Notes: a model not told the origin generated them from the letters alone. Counted from the first letter of the stretch, positions 16,654 to 25,334 are shown. The stretch is DNA of 63,879 nucleotides from Flavobacteriales bacterium (GCA_900770875.1 CAAGLV010000241.1:1-63879); one strand, 5' to 3'. Made by a program: numbers and translations.

Positions 16654-17196
16654 TTACTCGAAGAAAGAAAAATGTACGTTTCCGTATTTTTTGTGTTGGA
16701 TAAAACGTGGATGGTTATCGAACTGTATATTAGATGGATGCTCTAAGATAAAGTTTCCTTCTTCGGCTAGCCATTCATTTTCTAAAATTCCGTTTAAAAG
16801 TTTGTTGTAATCTTCTTCGGGCAAGTCGTAAGGAGGATCAGCAAAAATAATATCGTAATTTTTTGTAGCTTTTTTCTCTACATATTTAATGGCATCCGAT
16901 TTTTGTGTTTGGATAATGTGATCTAAATTTAATTTTTTAGCGGTTTCATCTAAAAATTTTACACATCCAAAAAAGTTATCTACAGATGTAACTTTTTTTG
17001 CACCACGAGAGGCAAACTCTAAACTGATAGATCCAATTCCCGAAAATAAATCTAAAACACTTATTTCGTCAAAATACCATTGGTTGTTTAGGATATTAAA
17101 TAATGCTTCTTTGGCAAAATCTGTTGTTGGTCTTACGGGCAAATTTGTTGGTGCCGTAATTCGTTTTCCTTTTAATGTTCCTGAAATTATTCGCAT
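16654..17196 (-). CDS. rsmD: 16S rRNA (guanine966-N2)-methyltransferase
   Basis: A 180-aa Rossmann-fold methyltransferase that modifies G966 of 16S rRNA in the assembled 30S subunit. Motifs in order: MRIISGTLKGKRI and PTTDFAKEALFNIL at the N-terminus (substrate side), the SAM-binding loop VLDLFSGIGSISLEFASRGA at about 62-82, and the catalytic DPPY motif FADPPYDLP at about 118-126. Length equals that of typical RsmD. Its start overlaps the end of the DUF3822 gene by 10 nt, a sign of translational coupling. Confidence 0.93.
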   Translation of the reverse strand: MRIISGTLKGKRITAPTNLPVRPTTDFAKEALFNILNNQWYFDEISVLDLFSGIGSISLEFASRGAKKVTSVDNFFGCVKFLDETAKKLNLDHIIQTQKSDAIKYVEKKATKNYDIIFADPPYDLPEEDYNKLLNGILENEWLAEEGNFILEHPSNIQFDNHPRFIQHKKYGNVHFSFFE

Positions 17197-17963
17197 TCAA
17201 AAATTTTATAAAGTAAATATTTTGGTCCTGCTAAATTAAATTCGTGATTAAAAATAATGCGATTAACATATTTTTGTAACTGAGCCGTAATGGGATGATT
17301 GGCTGTAATTTCGTTTTCAAAAACAAGTTCAATTTGCGTAGGATCCAAGTTATGTTGCTGTATACTATTTAAAATATAATAAACAATATCATCCTGATTA
17401 ATTATATCGTAAATATTATATAGCGTAAAATTTCCTTTGTTATAAATGCAAAGTTCTAACTTTTGGTTGATAATCTGTATAAATATTTGAATCTTTTCCT
17501 GATTTACTTTTGCATCTTGTATTAAAAGTTTACTTGTATGCGTATAAATGGCGTGTTTATAATTTGGTAAATCGTTAAATATGGTATGGATTGGGTTTAA
17601 TTGCTTAAAAAGAATGGTAGATGAAATTTTAGAACAATCTGTTGCAAAAAAATCGTTTTCTGTATCGGATAAAAATTGATATTTCTGGGCTAAATCAACT
17701 TTAAAGTACGATTTTGGTACAATAGATATTGGGCTAGTTTGGTAACAAACCACAATTTTATCGTAATATAATAATAAAGCAAGTTTAGATTTTATGATTC
17801 CTAAAATTCGCTCAAGATTTAATTCGTTATCAGATGTAGCATAAGTTACGGTATAAACTTCCGAGTAAAATACTTCGTCTTGCTGAATTGTCTTGGTTAA
17901 AAATGTAATAGTTTTATTGGTAACAAATAACGCTAAAGATTTAGTAGAAACATTTTCAGACAT
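17187..17963 (-). CDS. DUF3822 family protein
   Basis: A 258-aa cytoplasmic protein without signal peptide or membrane span. It resembles the Bacteroidota family DUF3822, whose members lie beside rsmD and have been related to the ASKHA (actin/Hsp70-like) fold. Visible features support that weakly: an opening beta-rich stretch (SLALFVTNKTITFLTKT) and a mid-protein segment (YKHAIYTHTSKLLIQDA). No catalytic motif can be named. The conserved overlap with rsmD suggests a role linked to ribosome modification or RsmD itself, but this is only a context argument. Confidence 0.65.
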   Translation of the reverse strand: MSENVSTKSLALFVTNKTITFLTKTIQQDEVFYSEVYTVTYATSDNELNLERILGIIKSKLALLLYYDKIVVCYQTSPISIVPKSYFKVDLAQKYQFLSDTENDFFATDCSKISSTILFKQLNPIHTIFNDLPNYKHAIYTHTSKLLIQDAKVNQEKIQIFIQIINQKLELCIYNKGNFTLYNIYDIINQDDIVYYILNSIQQHNLDPTQIELVFENEITANHPITAQLQKYVNRIIFNHEFNLAGPKYLLYKIFECE

Positions 17964-17969
17964 GATAAA

Positions 17970-18056
17970 TTATTGATTAGCCTTTAATTTGATGATTAAA
18001 ATGTAAATTAAAGCGAATGATATTAAAAATAATAAAATTTTGAAAGCTAACTTCAT
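17970..18056 (-). CDS. Possible 28-aa single-span membrane microprotein
   Basis: An ATG at 18056 opens a 28-codon frame that reads MKLAFKILLFLISFALIY followed by ILIIKLKANQ. It has one Lys near the N-terminus, a hydrophobic stretch of about 20 residues and a Lys-containing tail, so it would sit as one membrane span. It ends 6 nt before the DUF3822 start in the same direction, which suggests co-transcription. It is short enough to be chance; conservation in relatives would decide. Confidence 0.4.
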   Translation of the reverse strand: MKLAFKILLFLISFALIYILIIKLKANQ

Positions 18057-18149
18057 CTTATTTTAACTTTTAGTGTAAATATAACAATCCTTTTGGTTTA
18101 AATATCCAATTAAGAAATTATATTTTGCTTACTTTGTAAATAAAAAATA

Positions 18150-18875
18150 ATGAGAAAAATTGCGGTAATTCCTGCTCGTTATGCAGCATCAAGATTTCCA
18201 GGTAAATTAATGCAACAATTAGGCGACAAAACAGTAATTCGTATGACTTACGAAAATGTTGTTGCAACCAACTTATTTGATGATGTTTTTGTAGTTACAG
18301 ATTCGGATTTAATTTATAATGAAATTGTAAATCATAACGGAAAAGCAATTTTTAGTAAAAAAGAACACGAAACAGGAAGCGATCGTATTGCCGAAGCTGT
18401 AGAAGATTTAGCTTGTGATGTCATTTTAAATGTACAAGGCGACGAACCTTTTGTAAACCAAAAAGCATTAGCAGATATCTTATCTTCTTTTGATGGCGAA
18501 GAAGGTAAAAAAGTAGATGTTGCAACTTTAAAACAAGAGATTAAAGACAAAGAAGAAATCGAAAATCCTAATATTGTGAAAGTTATCACAGACTACCAAG
18601 ATTTTGCACTGTATTTCTCTAGAAGTGTAATTCCTTATCCAAGAGAAGTTAATTTTACAGCATTACATTACCGTCACATCGGAATTTATGCTTTTCGTAA
18701 AGAAGCTCTGTTAAAGTTTTCTAAATTTGAAATGAGACAAAACGAAAAATCCGAAAAATTAGAACAACTTAGATATCTTGAATATGGTATGAAAATCAAG
18801 GTGATAGAGACAAATTTTGTAGGCGTAGGAATCGATACACCAGCTGATTTAGAGAAAGCTAAAAAATTGTTATAA
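18150..18875 (+). CDS. kdsB: 3-deoxy-manno-octulosonate cytidylyltransferase (CMP-Kdo synthetase)
   Basis: A 241-aa cytosolic enzyme that activates Kdo with CTP, making CMP-Kdo for the LPS inner core. The N-terminal nucleotide-binding motif is IPARYAASRFPGK (residues 7-19). It is followed by the VTDSD and HETGSDRIAEAVED segments, the Mg-binding NVQGDEPFV, VIPYPRE, and the late HIGIYAFRKEALLKF. All hallmarks and the length fit KdsB. It sits alone on the plus strand, divergent from the DUF3822/rsmD unit. The supplier enzymes KdsA and KdsC are not in the window. Confidence 0.95.
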   Translation: MRKIAVIPARYAASRFPGKLMQQLGDKTVIRMTYENVVATNLFDDVFVVTDSDLIYNEIVNHNGKAIFSKKEHETGSDRIAEAVEDLACDVILNVQGDEPFVNQKALADILSSFDGEEGKKVDVATLKQEIKDKEEIENPNIVKVITDYQDFALYFSRSVIPYPREVNFTALHYRHIGIYAFRKEALLKFSKFEMRQNEKSEKLEQLRYLEYGMKIKVIETNFVGVGIDTPADLEKAKKLL

Positions 18876-18916
18876 TGCCATAGAAAAAAGGTAACAATAT
18901 ATCTAAAATGTTTATT

Positions 18917-18924
18917 TATCTTTG
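18917..18924 (+). promoter_or_regulatory. -7 promoter box upstream of the NUMOD4/HNH gene
   Basis: TATCTTTG matches TAnnTTTG. It lies about 115 nt before the start codon, giving this gene an unusually long leader for this region. Confidence 0.5.
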
Positions 18925-19040
18925 TCAAACAAATCTAAATTTCTAAAAAAAACTCGTAAGAATTTGCTACTATGATATAATATTGTGCTTTTCGGTATGA
19001 ATATTGTTGTTAAAATATAAGTAAGTTAAATTAAAAAATT

Positions 19041-19586
19041 ATGAGTGATTCTTGGAGAGAGTACGAGTCGGAAGGCTTGATAGGTAAACGTTCATTTTTA
19101 GTATCTAAAAGTGGTTTAGTAAAAAAGTTATACACAGGACAAGACAAGTACAAAATTTTAGAAGGAGCAATTAACAATGGTTATCGTGCAATTTGGGTAA
19201 CTAAAGAAGATGGAAAACGTACAGCGAAGTATGTACACAAAATGGTGGCCGAAACATTTTTACCAAATCCAGAAAATAAAGAATATGTGATCCATATAGA
19301 CCATAATAAGTTAAATAACGAAATCGAAAACTTAGAGTGGGCTACTTTAGAAGAGTGGAAAGAGCATAACAAGGATTTATTTAGAATGATGAAAGGACGT
19401 TCTCGTTTAGACAGTATTCCAAATAGCAAGTTAACAGAAAAAGAAGTTGTTCGTCTAAAGAAAAAATTAATGGATCCAAATCGCAAAGTTAAAATTGCAA
19501 CTTTGGCCAAACAATTTAACATTTCTCAAGGACAAGTTTATCGCATCTTAAGAGGAGAAAACTGGTCTCATATTGAGGTGAAATAA
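19041..19586 (+). CDS. NUMOD4/HNH endonuclease-like protein with C-terminal HTH
   Basis: A 181-aa protein with three recognisable parts. Residues about 5-50 resemble NUMOD4 (FLVSKSGLVKKL), a DNA-binding module of homing endonucleases. Residues about 64-102 match the HNH_3 fold, with VHKMVAETFLPNPENKEYV, the His-containing IHIDHNKLNN (His85) and NEIENLEWAT. Residues about 130-174 contain a helix-turn-helix (IATLAKQFNISQGQVYRILR). The architecture is that of a free-standing homing or phage nuclease, but composition and codon use match the chromosome and no intron, intein or phage genes are nearby. It may be a domesticated nuclease or a DNA-binding regulator. It has its own promoter and terminator. 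Confidence 0.75.
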   Translation: MSDSWREYESEGLIGKRSFLVSKSGLVKKLYTGQDKYKILEGAINNGYRAIWVTKEDGKRTAKYVHKMVAETFLPNPENKEYVIHIDHNKLNNEIENLEWATLEEWKEHNKDLFRMMKGRSRLDSIPNSKLTEKEVVRLKKKLMDPNRKVKIATLAKQFNISQGQVYRILRGENWSHIEVK

Positions 19587-19601
19587 GTAAAAAATGTTAT
19601 A

Positions 19602-19636
19602 AAAATAGGAGATACATAATATCTCCTATTTTTTTT
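19602..19636 (+). terminator. Terminator after the NUMOD4/HNH gene
   Basis: AATAGGAGATA pairs with TATCTCCTATT, followed by eight T. Confidence 0.9.
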
Positions 19637-19673
19637 ATATATTGATTTTCTAAATTTTCAGAAAAATAACCCG

Positions 19674-20342
19674 ATGTTAAAAGGAAAAATTTCGTTTTTA
19701 TTCGCCTTAATTGCGTCTGCAATGGCTTATGCCCAAACAGCAGATCAAATTATACAATATAATATAGACAAATCTGGAGGAGAAACAGCTTGGAATAATT
19801 TAAACAGCATTATCCTAAAAGGAGAAGCTATGATAAATGTAGATTATTCGTATCCCATTACAATACATCACCAAAGGCCATATACAAAAAGCGTAACATT
19901 TAAAATAGATGGAAAAGATATTTTAAACGAAGGTTACGACGGTAAAAATGGGTGGACTTACAGCGATATACAGAAAAAAAATGTAATTGTCCCTAATTAT
20001 ACACCAGATGCTTTCGATTCGGATTTATTAAAATACAAGCAAAAAGGCTTTGCTGTAAAATTAGTAGGAAAAGAATCCTACGAAAAAGGAAAACAATGTT
20101 ATAAAATCGAATTGTTAAAAAATAAAAATCAATCCTTTTATTGCTTCGACGACAAAAACTATCAATTGATTTTCGAAGAAAATAAAGAAGAAACTTTATT
20201 TTATCACGATTATAAAGATTTTAATGGATTAAGTTTTGCAACTAAAATAGTTGGAAAACCAAAAGAAGGTGGCGAATACATCATAAAATTCAACACAATT
20301 CAAATCAATCCATACATCGATAAAAAAGTTTTTAAATTTTAA
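19674..20342 (+). CDS. LolA-like exported protein (outer-membrane lipoprotein-sorting type)
   Basis: A 222-aa protein with a signal peptide (about 1-20: KGKISFLFALIASAMAYAQ). The mature part begins with an amphipathic helix (TADQIIQYNIDKSGGETAW) and continues as beta strands with NEGYDGKNGWTYS and YKIELLKNKNQSFYCF, the pattern of LolA/LolB-fold proteins that Bacteroidota genomes annotate as outer-membrane lipoprotein-sorting proteins. It is distinct from the LolA-like protein beside ftsK. A true Lol role is uncertain; such paralogues may bind other lipids. It has its own terminator and no clear operon partner. Confidence 0.65.
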   Translation: MLKGKISFLFALIASAMAYAQTADQIIQYNIDKSGGETAWNNLNSIILKGEAMINVDYSYPITIHHQRPYTKSVTFKIDGKDILNEGYDGKNGWTYSDIQKKNVIVPNYTPDAFDSDLLKYKQKGFAVKLVGKESYEKGKQCYKIELLKNKNQSFYCFDDKNYQLIFEENKEETLFYHDYKDFNGLSFATKIVGKPKEGGEYIIKFNTIQINPYIDKKVFKF

Positions 20343-20345
20343 TTT

Positions 20346-20373
20346 AGTAGGTAGAATTTTCTACCTATTTTTA
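20346..20373 (+). terminator. Terminator after the LolA-like gene
   Basis: TAGGTAGAA and TTCTACCTA form a hairpin with a 2-nt centre, then T-rich sequence. Confidence 0.8.
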
Positions 20374-20410
20374 TTTACGTTTTAATCTCTTAACAAGAGA
20401 GAAGAATGCT

Positions 20411-20418
20411 TAAATTTG
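20411..20418 (+). promoter_or_regulatory. -7 promoter box of the gcr-type/xerD operon
   Basis: TAAATTTG matches TAnnTTTG and lies 24 nt before the start at 20443. Confidence 0.6.
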
Positions 20419-20442
20419 TTGCGAATCTATAAAAGATAATTT

Positions 20443-22413
20443 ATGTCTTTAAATATTGTTTTTGATTTAAATAAAAGTTTCGAAAAAAATTACATTGTCG
20501 AGATTTTAGATAAAGTAAAAAAACACCCCAACGATTATATTTCATTTTTTGATAGCTTAATAGAAGCTATCGAAAATAGTGAAGAAAATAGACAATTGTT
20601 AATTAAGAAATTAGGTGGAATTTTTACCGATATTAATTTTATAGGTTATTTAGTAGATTCGGGAATTTACATCGAAGAAAGCATATTATCGATTTTCAGA
20701 AAACGAATTAGCGATTTAATTTTACCAGAAATCGAAGATAATAACGAATTAAGTTCGTTAGTAAACGAAGTTTTTTACGATAAAAAAAGATACGATACCT
20801 TACGTACAATCCCCAAAGATAGATGGGAACGCTTTTTTGATGTTTTACTTAGAGATGCCAACGAAGGTTTTTTAAAACAAAAAACAAAAAAAATACGTAC
20901 TTCGCTTTTGCAAGCAATGGTAATTTTAACCGATCGTATTACAGGAGGATTTTCGGGGAAAGAAATGATGAGATATAGTTCGCAAGTTAATTACTTAGAT
21001 AACCCATTCTCTAAATTATCATTACAAATAAACCGTATTGTTGATAAACCAGATTTACCTTACGATCAGTTAGAAATTAAAGAGAGTATTTCGGTTTGTA
21101 AAAAGCTATTAAACGATATTTTAACGCAAAAAGATCATAAAGGGATTTCGTTAAAAGTTGCATCAAAAATAAATATCTTACAACAACAATTAACACGATT
21201 ACAAGCTGTGTTAAATAGTTTTTACGAATTAAAAACTACAGGTTTAGTTAATTTTTATGCCCATTCTACAAGAAGTTGGATCGAGTTTTATTCGCCAAAA
21301 AATTGGTTAAGTAATCAATTAAGTTCTACCATTTACTTAATTACATTTTTGGTAACCTATCATAATGGTAAAACCGGAGAAAAATATATTACATCTACAG
21401 CTAAAGAATACAATAAAATGTTTTGGACAGCTTGTGGTGGAGGTTTAATAGTTGCTTTTTTATGTTATTTTAAAACATGGATTGGTAACGTAACCGAATC
21501 GTCGATGTTTTTACGTGGCTTTGGTTTTAGTATTAATTACGCCATAGGTTTTACAACCATTTATCTTTTACATTGGACATTAGCAACAAAACAGCCATCG
21601 ATGACGGCAGCTCGTTTAGCTGGCGCATTGGTGAAAAAATCAGATTCCGAATTAAATGTAAAAGATTTTACCATTTTATTTGCTCAATTATGCCGTAGCC
21701 AGTTAATTGCATTTTTGGGTAATGTAATAGCAGGTTTCTCGGTATCGTTGTTAATTTATGTATTTCTTAGCGAAGGATTAGGGATGAAAGTAATTAAATA
21801 CTCAAAAGCCTACCATTACTGGGAAGAATTAGTGGTAATGAATCCGTTAATCTTTTATTACGGAGCAATTGCCGGTGTATTTTTATTTATATCGGGATTA
21901 GTTTCTGGGATAACAATCAACAATCAACGATTTAACAATGTGCCTGAAAGAGTTTTTCAGCATCCGATATTAAAAAAGTTTTTTGGTGTTAAAAAAAGAA
22001 GAAAAATAGCAGATTGGGTCGAAAAAAATAATGGAGGAATTGTCGGAAATATAGTATTTGGATTTTTGATGGGATTTGCATTCTTGGTAGGCGAAATTTT
22101 AGGAATTCCGTTTGATATTCGCCACATCACATTTTCGGCAGGTAATTTTGCCATTGGGATTGGAGGAATGGATTATCATTTTGCAGATAAAGGAGCCATT
22201 GTAATAGGATTTATTTCGATTTTTTTAATTGGCTTATGTAACTTTATTGTAAGTTTTTTACTTTCGTTATTTTTAGCTTTTCGTTCAAATCAAATTCCAT
22301 TTTATAAGATATTCCCAATGTCGGTGCATATCATAAAAGCATTTTTCCGTAATCCTTTACCATTTTTTATTCCTCCAATCTGGACAAAAACAAAAGAAGA
22401 AGCAGATCATTAA
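20443..22413 (+). CDS. Gcr-type 'site-specific recombinase' family membrane protein (COG4389/PF10136-like)
   Basis: A 656-aa protein. Residues 1-310 are soluble and helical; the C-terminal half carries about seven membrane spans (around 320-340, 360-380, 393-415, 430-455, 470-495, 540-565 and 585-615). Segments such as FYAHSTRSWIEFYSPKNWL and MTAARLAGALVKK resemble the family annotated as site-specific recombinase Gcr, first named in Neisseria. I see no Tyr- or Ser-recombinase catalytic motif, and the membrane topology argues against direct DNA recombination, so the historical name is probably misleading. It opens an operon with dCMP deaminase, CtpA protease and XerD, with 2-nt spacing to the next gene. 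Confidence 0.6.
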   Translation: MSLNIVFDLNKSFEKNYIVEILDKVKKHPNDYISFFDSLIEAIENSEENRQLLIKKLGGIFTDINFIGYLVDSGIYIEESILSIFRKRISDLILPEIEDNNELSSLVNEVFYDKKRYDTLRTIPKDRWERFFDVLLRDANEGFLKQKTKKIRTSLLQAMVILTDRITGGFSGKEMMRYSSQVNYLDNPFSKLSLQINRIVDKPDLPYDQLEIKESISVCKKLLNDILTQKDHKGISLKVASKINILQQQLTRLQAVLNSFYELKTTGLVNFYAHSTRSWIEFYSPKNWLSNQLSSTIYLITFLVTYHNGKTGEKYITSTAKEYNKMFWTACGGGLIVAFLCYFKTWIGNVTESSMFLRGFGFSINYAIGFTTIYLLHWTLATKQPSMTAARLAGALVKKSDSELNVKDFTILFAQLCRSQLIAFLGNVIAGFSVSLLIYVFLSEGLGMKVIKYSKAYHYWEELVVMNPLIFYYGAIAGVFLFISGLVSGITINNQRFNNVPERVFQHPILKKFFGVKKRRKIADWVEKNNGGIVGNIVFGFLMGFAFLVGEILGIPFDIRHITFSAGNFAIGIGGMDYHFADKGAIVIGFISIFLIGLCNFIVSFLLSLFLAFRSNQIPFYKIFPMSVHIIKAFFRNPLPFFIPPIWTKTKEEADH

Positions 22414-22415
22414 AC

Positions 22416-22859
22416 ATGGAAGTATCTACATCTAAACAAGAAAAATACGACAAAGCTTATTTAAGAATGGCTTTAGAATGGGCAAAATTATCTTATTGCC
22501 AACGCAAGCAAGTAGGCGCAATCATTGTAAAAGACAGAATGATTATATCTGATGGATACAATGGTACACCAAGTGGATTTAAAAATTGTTGCGAAAACGA
22601 AAATGGCGAAACGCAATGGTATGTGCTACATGCCGAAGCTAATGCAATTTTAAAATGTGCTGCATCAACACAATCAACAGCCGGAGCAACCCTTTATATT
22701 ACAATGTCGCCATGTAAAGATTGTAGTAAATTAATTTTGCAAGCAGGGATAAAAAGAATTGTTTATATGGAAAAATATAAAGACCATTCTGGATTAGATT
22801 TCCTCGAAAAAGCGGGCATCGAAATTGTTCATCTTCCGGCCGAGGAATTAAATAATTAA
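22416..22859 (+). CDS. dCMP deaminase family protein
   Basis: A 147-aa zinc-dependent cytidine/deoxycytidylate deaminase. The zinc site is complete: HAEANAIL (His and catalytic Glu) and MSPCKDCSKLI (two Cys). The N-terminal part CQRKQVGAIIVKDRMIISDGYNGTP is typical of dCMP deaminase and ComEB, which deaminate dCMP to dUMP for thymidylate synthesis. The stop overlaps the next start by one base (TAATG), so it is coupled to the ctpA-type gene. ComEB is the same enzyme in Bacillus; a role in competence should not be assumed. Confidence 0.88.
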   Translation: MEVSTSKQEKYDKAYLRMALEWAKLSYCQRKQVGAIIVKDRMIISDGYNGTPSGFKNCCENENGETQWYVLHAEANAILKCAASTQSTAGATLYITMSPCKDCSKLILQAGIKRIVYMEKYKDHSGLDFLEKAGIEIVHLPAEELNN

Positions 22860-24442
22860 TGAAAAAGTTTTTTAAAATATTAAACATCTTACTTGTAACC
22901 TTAATTATTTTTTTGGTTGGCTTTATCTTGGGTAAAAAATACGATTTTACTTTCGACGAAAACAACAAATTAGTAGGATTAAAATATAATAAAAACGAAC
23001 AAAAGATTAAACGATTAGTATCTTTAATCGATCAACAATATGTTAATAAAGTAAATTCTGATAGCGTTGTAGATAACACCATAAACTATATGGTAAGTAA
23101 TCTTGATCCTCATAGCACTTATCTCGATAAAGAGATGATAAAAAATGCACAAGAGGAGCAAAGCGGTGTTTTTTTAGGATTAGGATTAAATTTCCGAATT
23201 TTAAATGATACAATTGTAGTTACCAAAATGGCTCCGAATACGCCAAATGCAAATAAATTAAAATTTGGCGATCGAATTTTATCAGTTAACAATAAGCCAG
23301 TAACAGGCGAAAATGCAAAACAATTTATAGCATCAATAAAAGGAAATAACAATACTACGTATCAGTTTAAGGTTTATCGCGACAAACAAATCAGAACCGA
23401 ACAATTAAAAATATCACAAGTAGGTATACCAACAGTTACAGGACAACATATGTTAACCAAAGATATTGGTTATTTAAAATTAGCTCGATTTGGCGAAAAA
23501 TCGGCTAACGAAGTCCATAAAGGCTTGCAAGATTTATTAAATCAAGGCATGAAAACGCTAATTTTCGATTTACGAGGAAATCCGGGAGGATTAATTAATG
23601 TTGCAGAACAAATTGCCGACGAATTTTTAACAAAAGGCGAATTAATAGTTTATACACAAGATAAATCGAAAGAAAAAAAATACGTTTATGCAACAGATAA
23701 AGGCATTTTCGAAAAAGGTAAGATTTATGTGCTAATCGACGAAAATTCGGCTTCGGCAAGCGAAATTGTAGCCGGAGCAATACAAGAATACGGACGCGGA
23801 ACAATTGTTGGTCGCCGATCGTTTGGAAAAGGATTAGTACAACGCGAATTAGATTTAGGAGATGGATCGCGCGTGCGCTTAACTGTGGCTAATTATTATA
23901 CGCCATCGGGCCGATCAATTCAACGTCCTTACGATAAAGGCAATCAGGTATATGCCGACGATTTGTATCAACGTTTAAAAAATGGCGAATTATATAGTAA
24001 AGATTCAATCAAAATCAATAAAAAATTAAAATATACAGCGCCATCAGGAAAAACGGTTTATGGTGGAGGCGGAATTATACCCGACGAATTTGTGCCGTTT
24101 GATATCTCGTCGGTCTCAAATTGGCTAACTTACAATAACGATTCGGCCAGATATCAAGAGTTTATTGTGAAAGAGGCAGATAAAATGCACAATTTATTTT
24201 TATTAAATAACGAAAATAGATTTGTAAATTATTTTGGTGCAGGAGTTTTACGAAACGATTTTTTAAATCAAATTGGTGTCCCAACAAATCAACTCGAAAA
24301 CAAAGTAAGCACAACAATAGATAATTATATAAAAGCGACATTAGCGCAAGAACTTTTTGGTTCTATTGCCTATTACAAAATATGGTTGCCAGAAGATGAA
24401 ATGATAAAAAAAGTACTAGAACTAGAAAGAACGAAATCTTAA
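22859..24442 (+). CDS. C-terminal processing peptidase, S41 family
   Basis: A 527-aa periplasmic serine protease. An N-terminal signal anchor (about 5-27: FKILNILLVTLIIFLVGFIL) is followed by a helical cap and a PDZ domain (about 95-180, with GVFLGLGLNFRI and FGDRILSVNNKPV). The S41 catalytic core follows: LIFDLRGNPGGLI, then IDENSASASEIVAGAIQ with the nucleophile Ser at about 298-300, and GRRSFGKGLVQ with the general-base Lys at about 324. These enzymes trim C-termini of secreted or envelope proteins. The C-terminal about 120 residues form the extra helical domain of CtpA/Prc-like proteins. The gene is one base from xerD. Confidence 0.92.
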   Translation: MKKFFKILNILLVTLIIFLVGFILGKKYDFTFDENNKLVGLKYNKNEQKIKRLVSLIDQQYVNKVNSDSVVDNTINYMVSNLDPHSTYLDKEMIKNAQEEQSGVFLGLGLNFRILNDTIVVTKMAPNTPNANKLKFGDRILSVNNKPVTGENAKQFIASIKGNNNTTYQFKVYRDKQIRTEQLKISQVGIPTVTGQHMLTKDIGYLKLARFGEKSANEVHKGLQDLLNQGMKTLIFDLRGNPGGLINVAEQIADEFLTKGELIVYTQDKSKEKKYVYATDKGIFEKGKIYVLIDENSASASEIVAGAIQEYGRGTIVGRRSFGKGLVQRELDLGDGSRVRLTVANYYTPSGRSIQRPYDKGNQVYADDLYQRLKNGELYSKDSIKINKKLKYTAPSGKTVYGGGGIIPDEFVPFDISSVSNWLTYNNDSARYQEFIVKEADKMHNLFLLNNENRFVNYFGAGVLRNDFLNQIGVPTNQLENKVSTTIDNYIKATLAQELFGSIAYYKIWLPEDEMIKKVLELERTKS

Positions 24443-24443
24443 T

Positions 24444-25334
24444 ATGCTTTGGAAAGACGCTTTGTACGATTACAAAATGTATCTGAAATTAGAGAAACGT
24501 GTTTCGGATAATACAATAGAAAATTATTTAAGAGATTTAGATAAATTAATCAATTACTCAGACAAATTACCTTTAGAATATCAACAAGACGATATAACAC
24601 AATTTATACATCAATTTGCAACAAGTGAATATAGTGTTCGTTCGCAAGCAAGATTAATCTCAAGCCTAAAAAGTTTTTTTGGTTATTTACAATTAGAAGA
24701 ATTTAGAGAAGATAATCCGGCATCGATGTTAGAATCGCCTAAAATTGGATTAAAATTACCTGATGTACTTTCGGAAATCGAAATCGATCAGATGATCGAA
24801 GTTATCGATTTATCAAAACCCGAAGGACAACGCAACAGAGCGATAATAGAAATGTTATACGGTTGTGGTTTACGCGTTTCGGAATTAACGAATTTAAAAA
24901 TATCCGATTTATTTTTCGACGAAGGATTTGTGCGTGTAATAGGAAAAGGAAACAAACAAAGATTAGTGCCAATTAGCGAATACACCATAAAATACGTTAA
25001 CTTGTATAAAGATACCATTCGCGTACACACAAAAATACAGCCAGGTTACGAAGATTTTTTATTTTTAAACCGAAGAGGAAAAGCTTTAACCCGCGTAATG
25101 ATTTTTACAATTGTAAAAGAATTATCGATTATTGGAGGGATCGAAAAAACAATTTCGCCTCATACATTTCGTCATTCTTTTGCTACACATTTATTAAAAA
25201 ACGGAGCCGATTTACGTGCGATACAATTAATGTTAGGCCACGAAAGTATATCGACAACCGAAATTTATACACACGTAGATCAAGAATTTATTCGCGATGC
25301 GATTTTAAATTTTCATCCACGTAACAAAAATTAA
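24444..25334 (+). CDS. xerD: Tyrosine recombinase XerD
   Basis: A 296-aa tyrosine recombinase of housekeeping size. The N-terminal SAM-like core-binding domain spans about 1-90 (SDNTIENYLRDLDKLI, SARLISSLKSFF-like segment). The catalytic domain (about 105-290) has all six residues: Arg in YGCGLRVSELTNL, Lys in IGKGNKQRLVPI, H-x-x-R in SPHTFRHSFATHLL, His in LGHESISTTEIYTH and the nucleophile Tyr in that last motif. With XerC it resolves chromosome dimers at dif, activated by FtsK, which is encoded at 8.2 kb. Its operon position, length and lack of att repeats or phage genes argue against an integrase of a mobile element. Confidence 0.93.
   Translation: MLWKDALYDYKMYLKLEKRVSDNTIENYLRDLDKLINYSDKLPLEYQQDDITQFIHQFATSEYSVRSQARLISSLKSFFGYLQLEEFREDNPASMLESPKIGLKLPDVLSEIEIDQMIEVIDLSKPEGQRNRAIIEMLYGCGLRVSELTNLKISDLFFDEGFVRVIGKGNKQRLVPISEYTIKYVNLYKDTIRVHTKIQPGYEDFLFLNRRGKALTRVMIFTIVKELSIIGGIEKTISPHTFRHSFATHLLKNGADLRAIQLMLGHESISTTEIYTHVDQEFIRDAILNFHPRNKN

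Noticed and set aside
19041..19586. Insertion of a homing endonuclease or phage remnant
   Set aside because: No interrupted gene, terminal repeats or compositional shift flank it; it is kept as an ordinary chromosomal gene with nuclease-like architecture.
20443..22413. Mobile element encoding a site-specific recombinase
   Set aside because: The family name suggests it, but the protein is a multi-span membrane protein without catalytic recombinase residues and sits in a housekeeping operon.
24444..25334. XerD as integrase of a mobile element
   Set aside because: Housekeeping length, operon position, and no attachment repeats, tRNA target or phage genes nearby.
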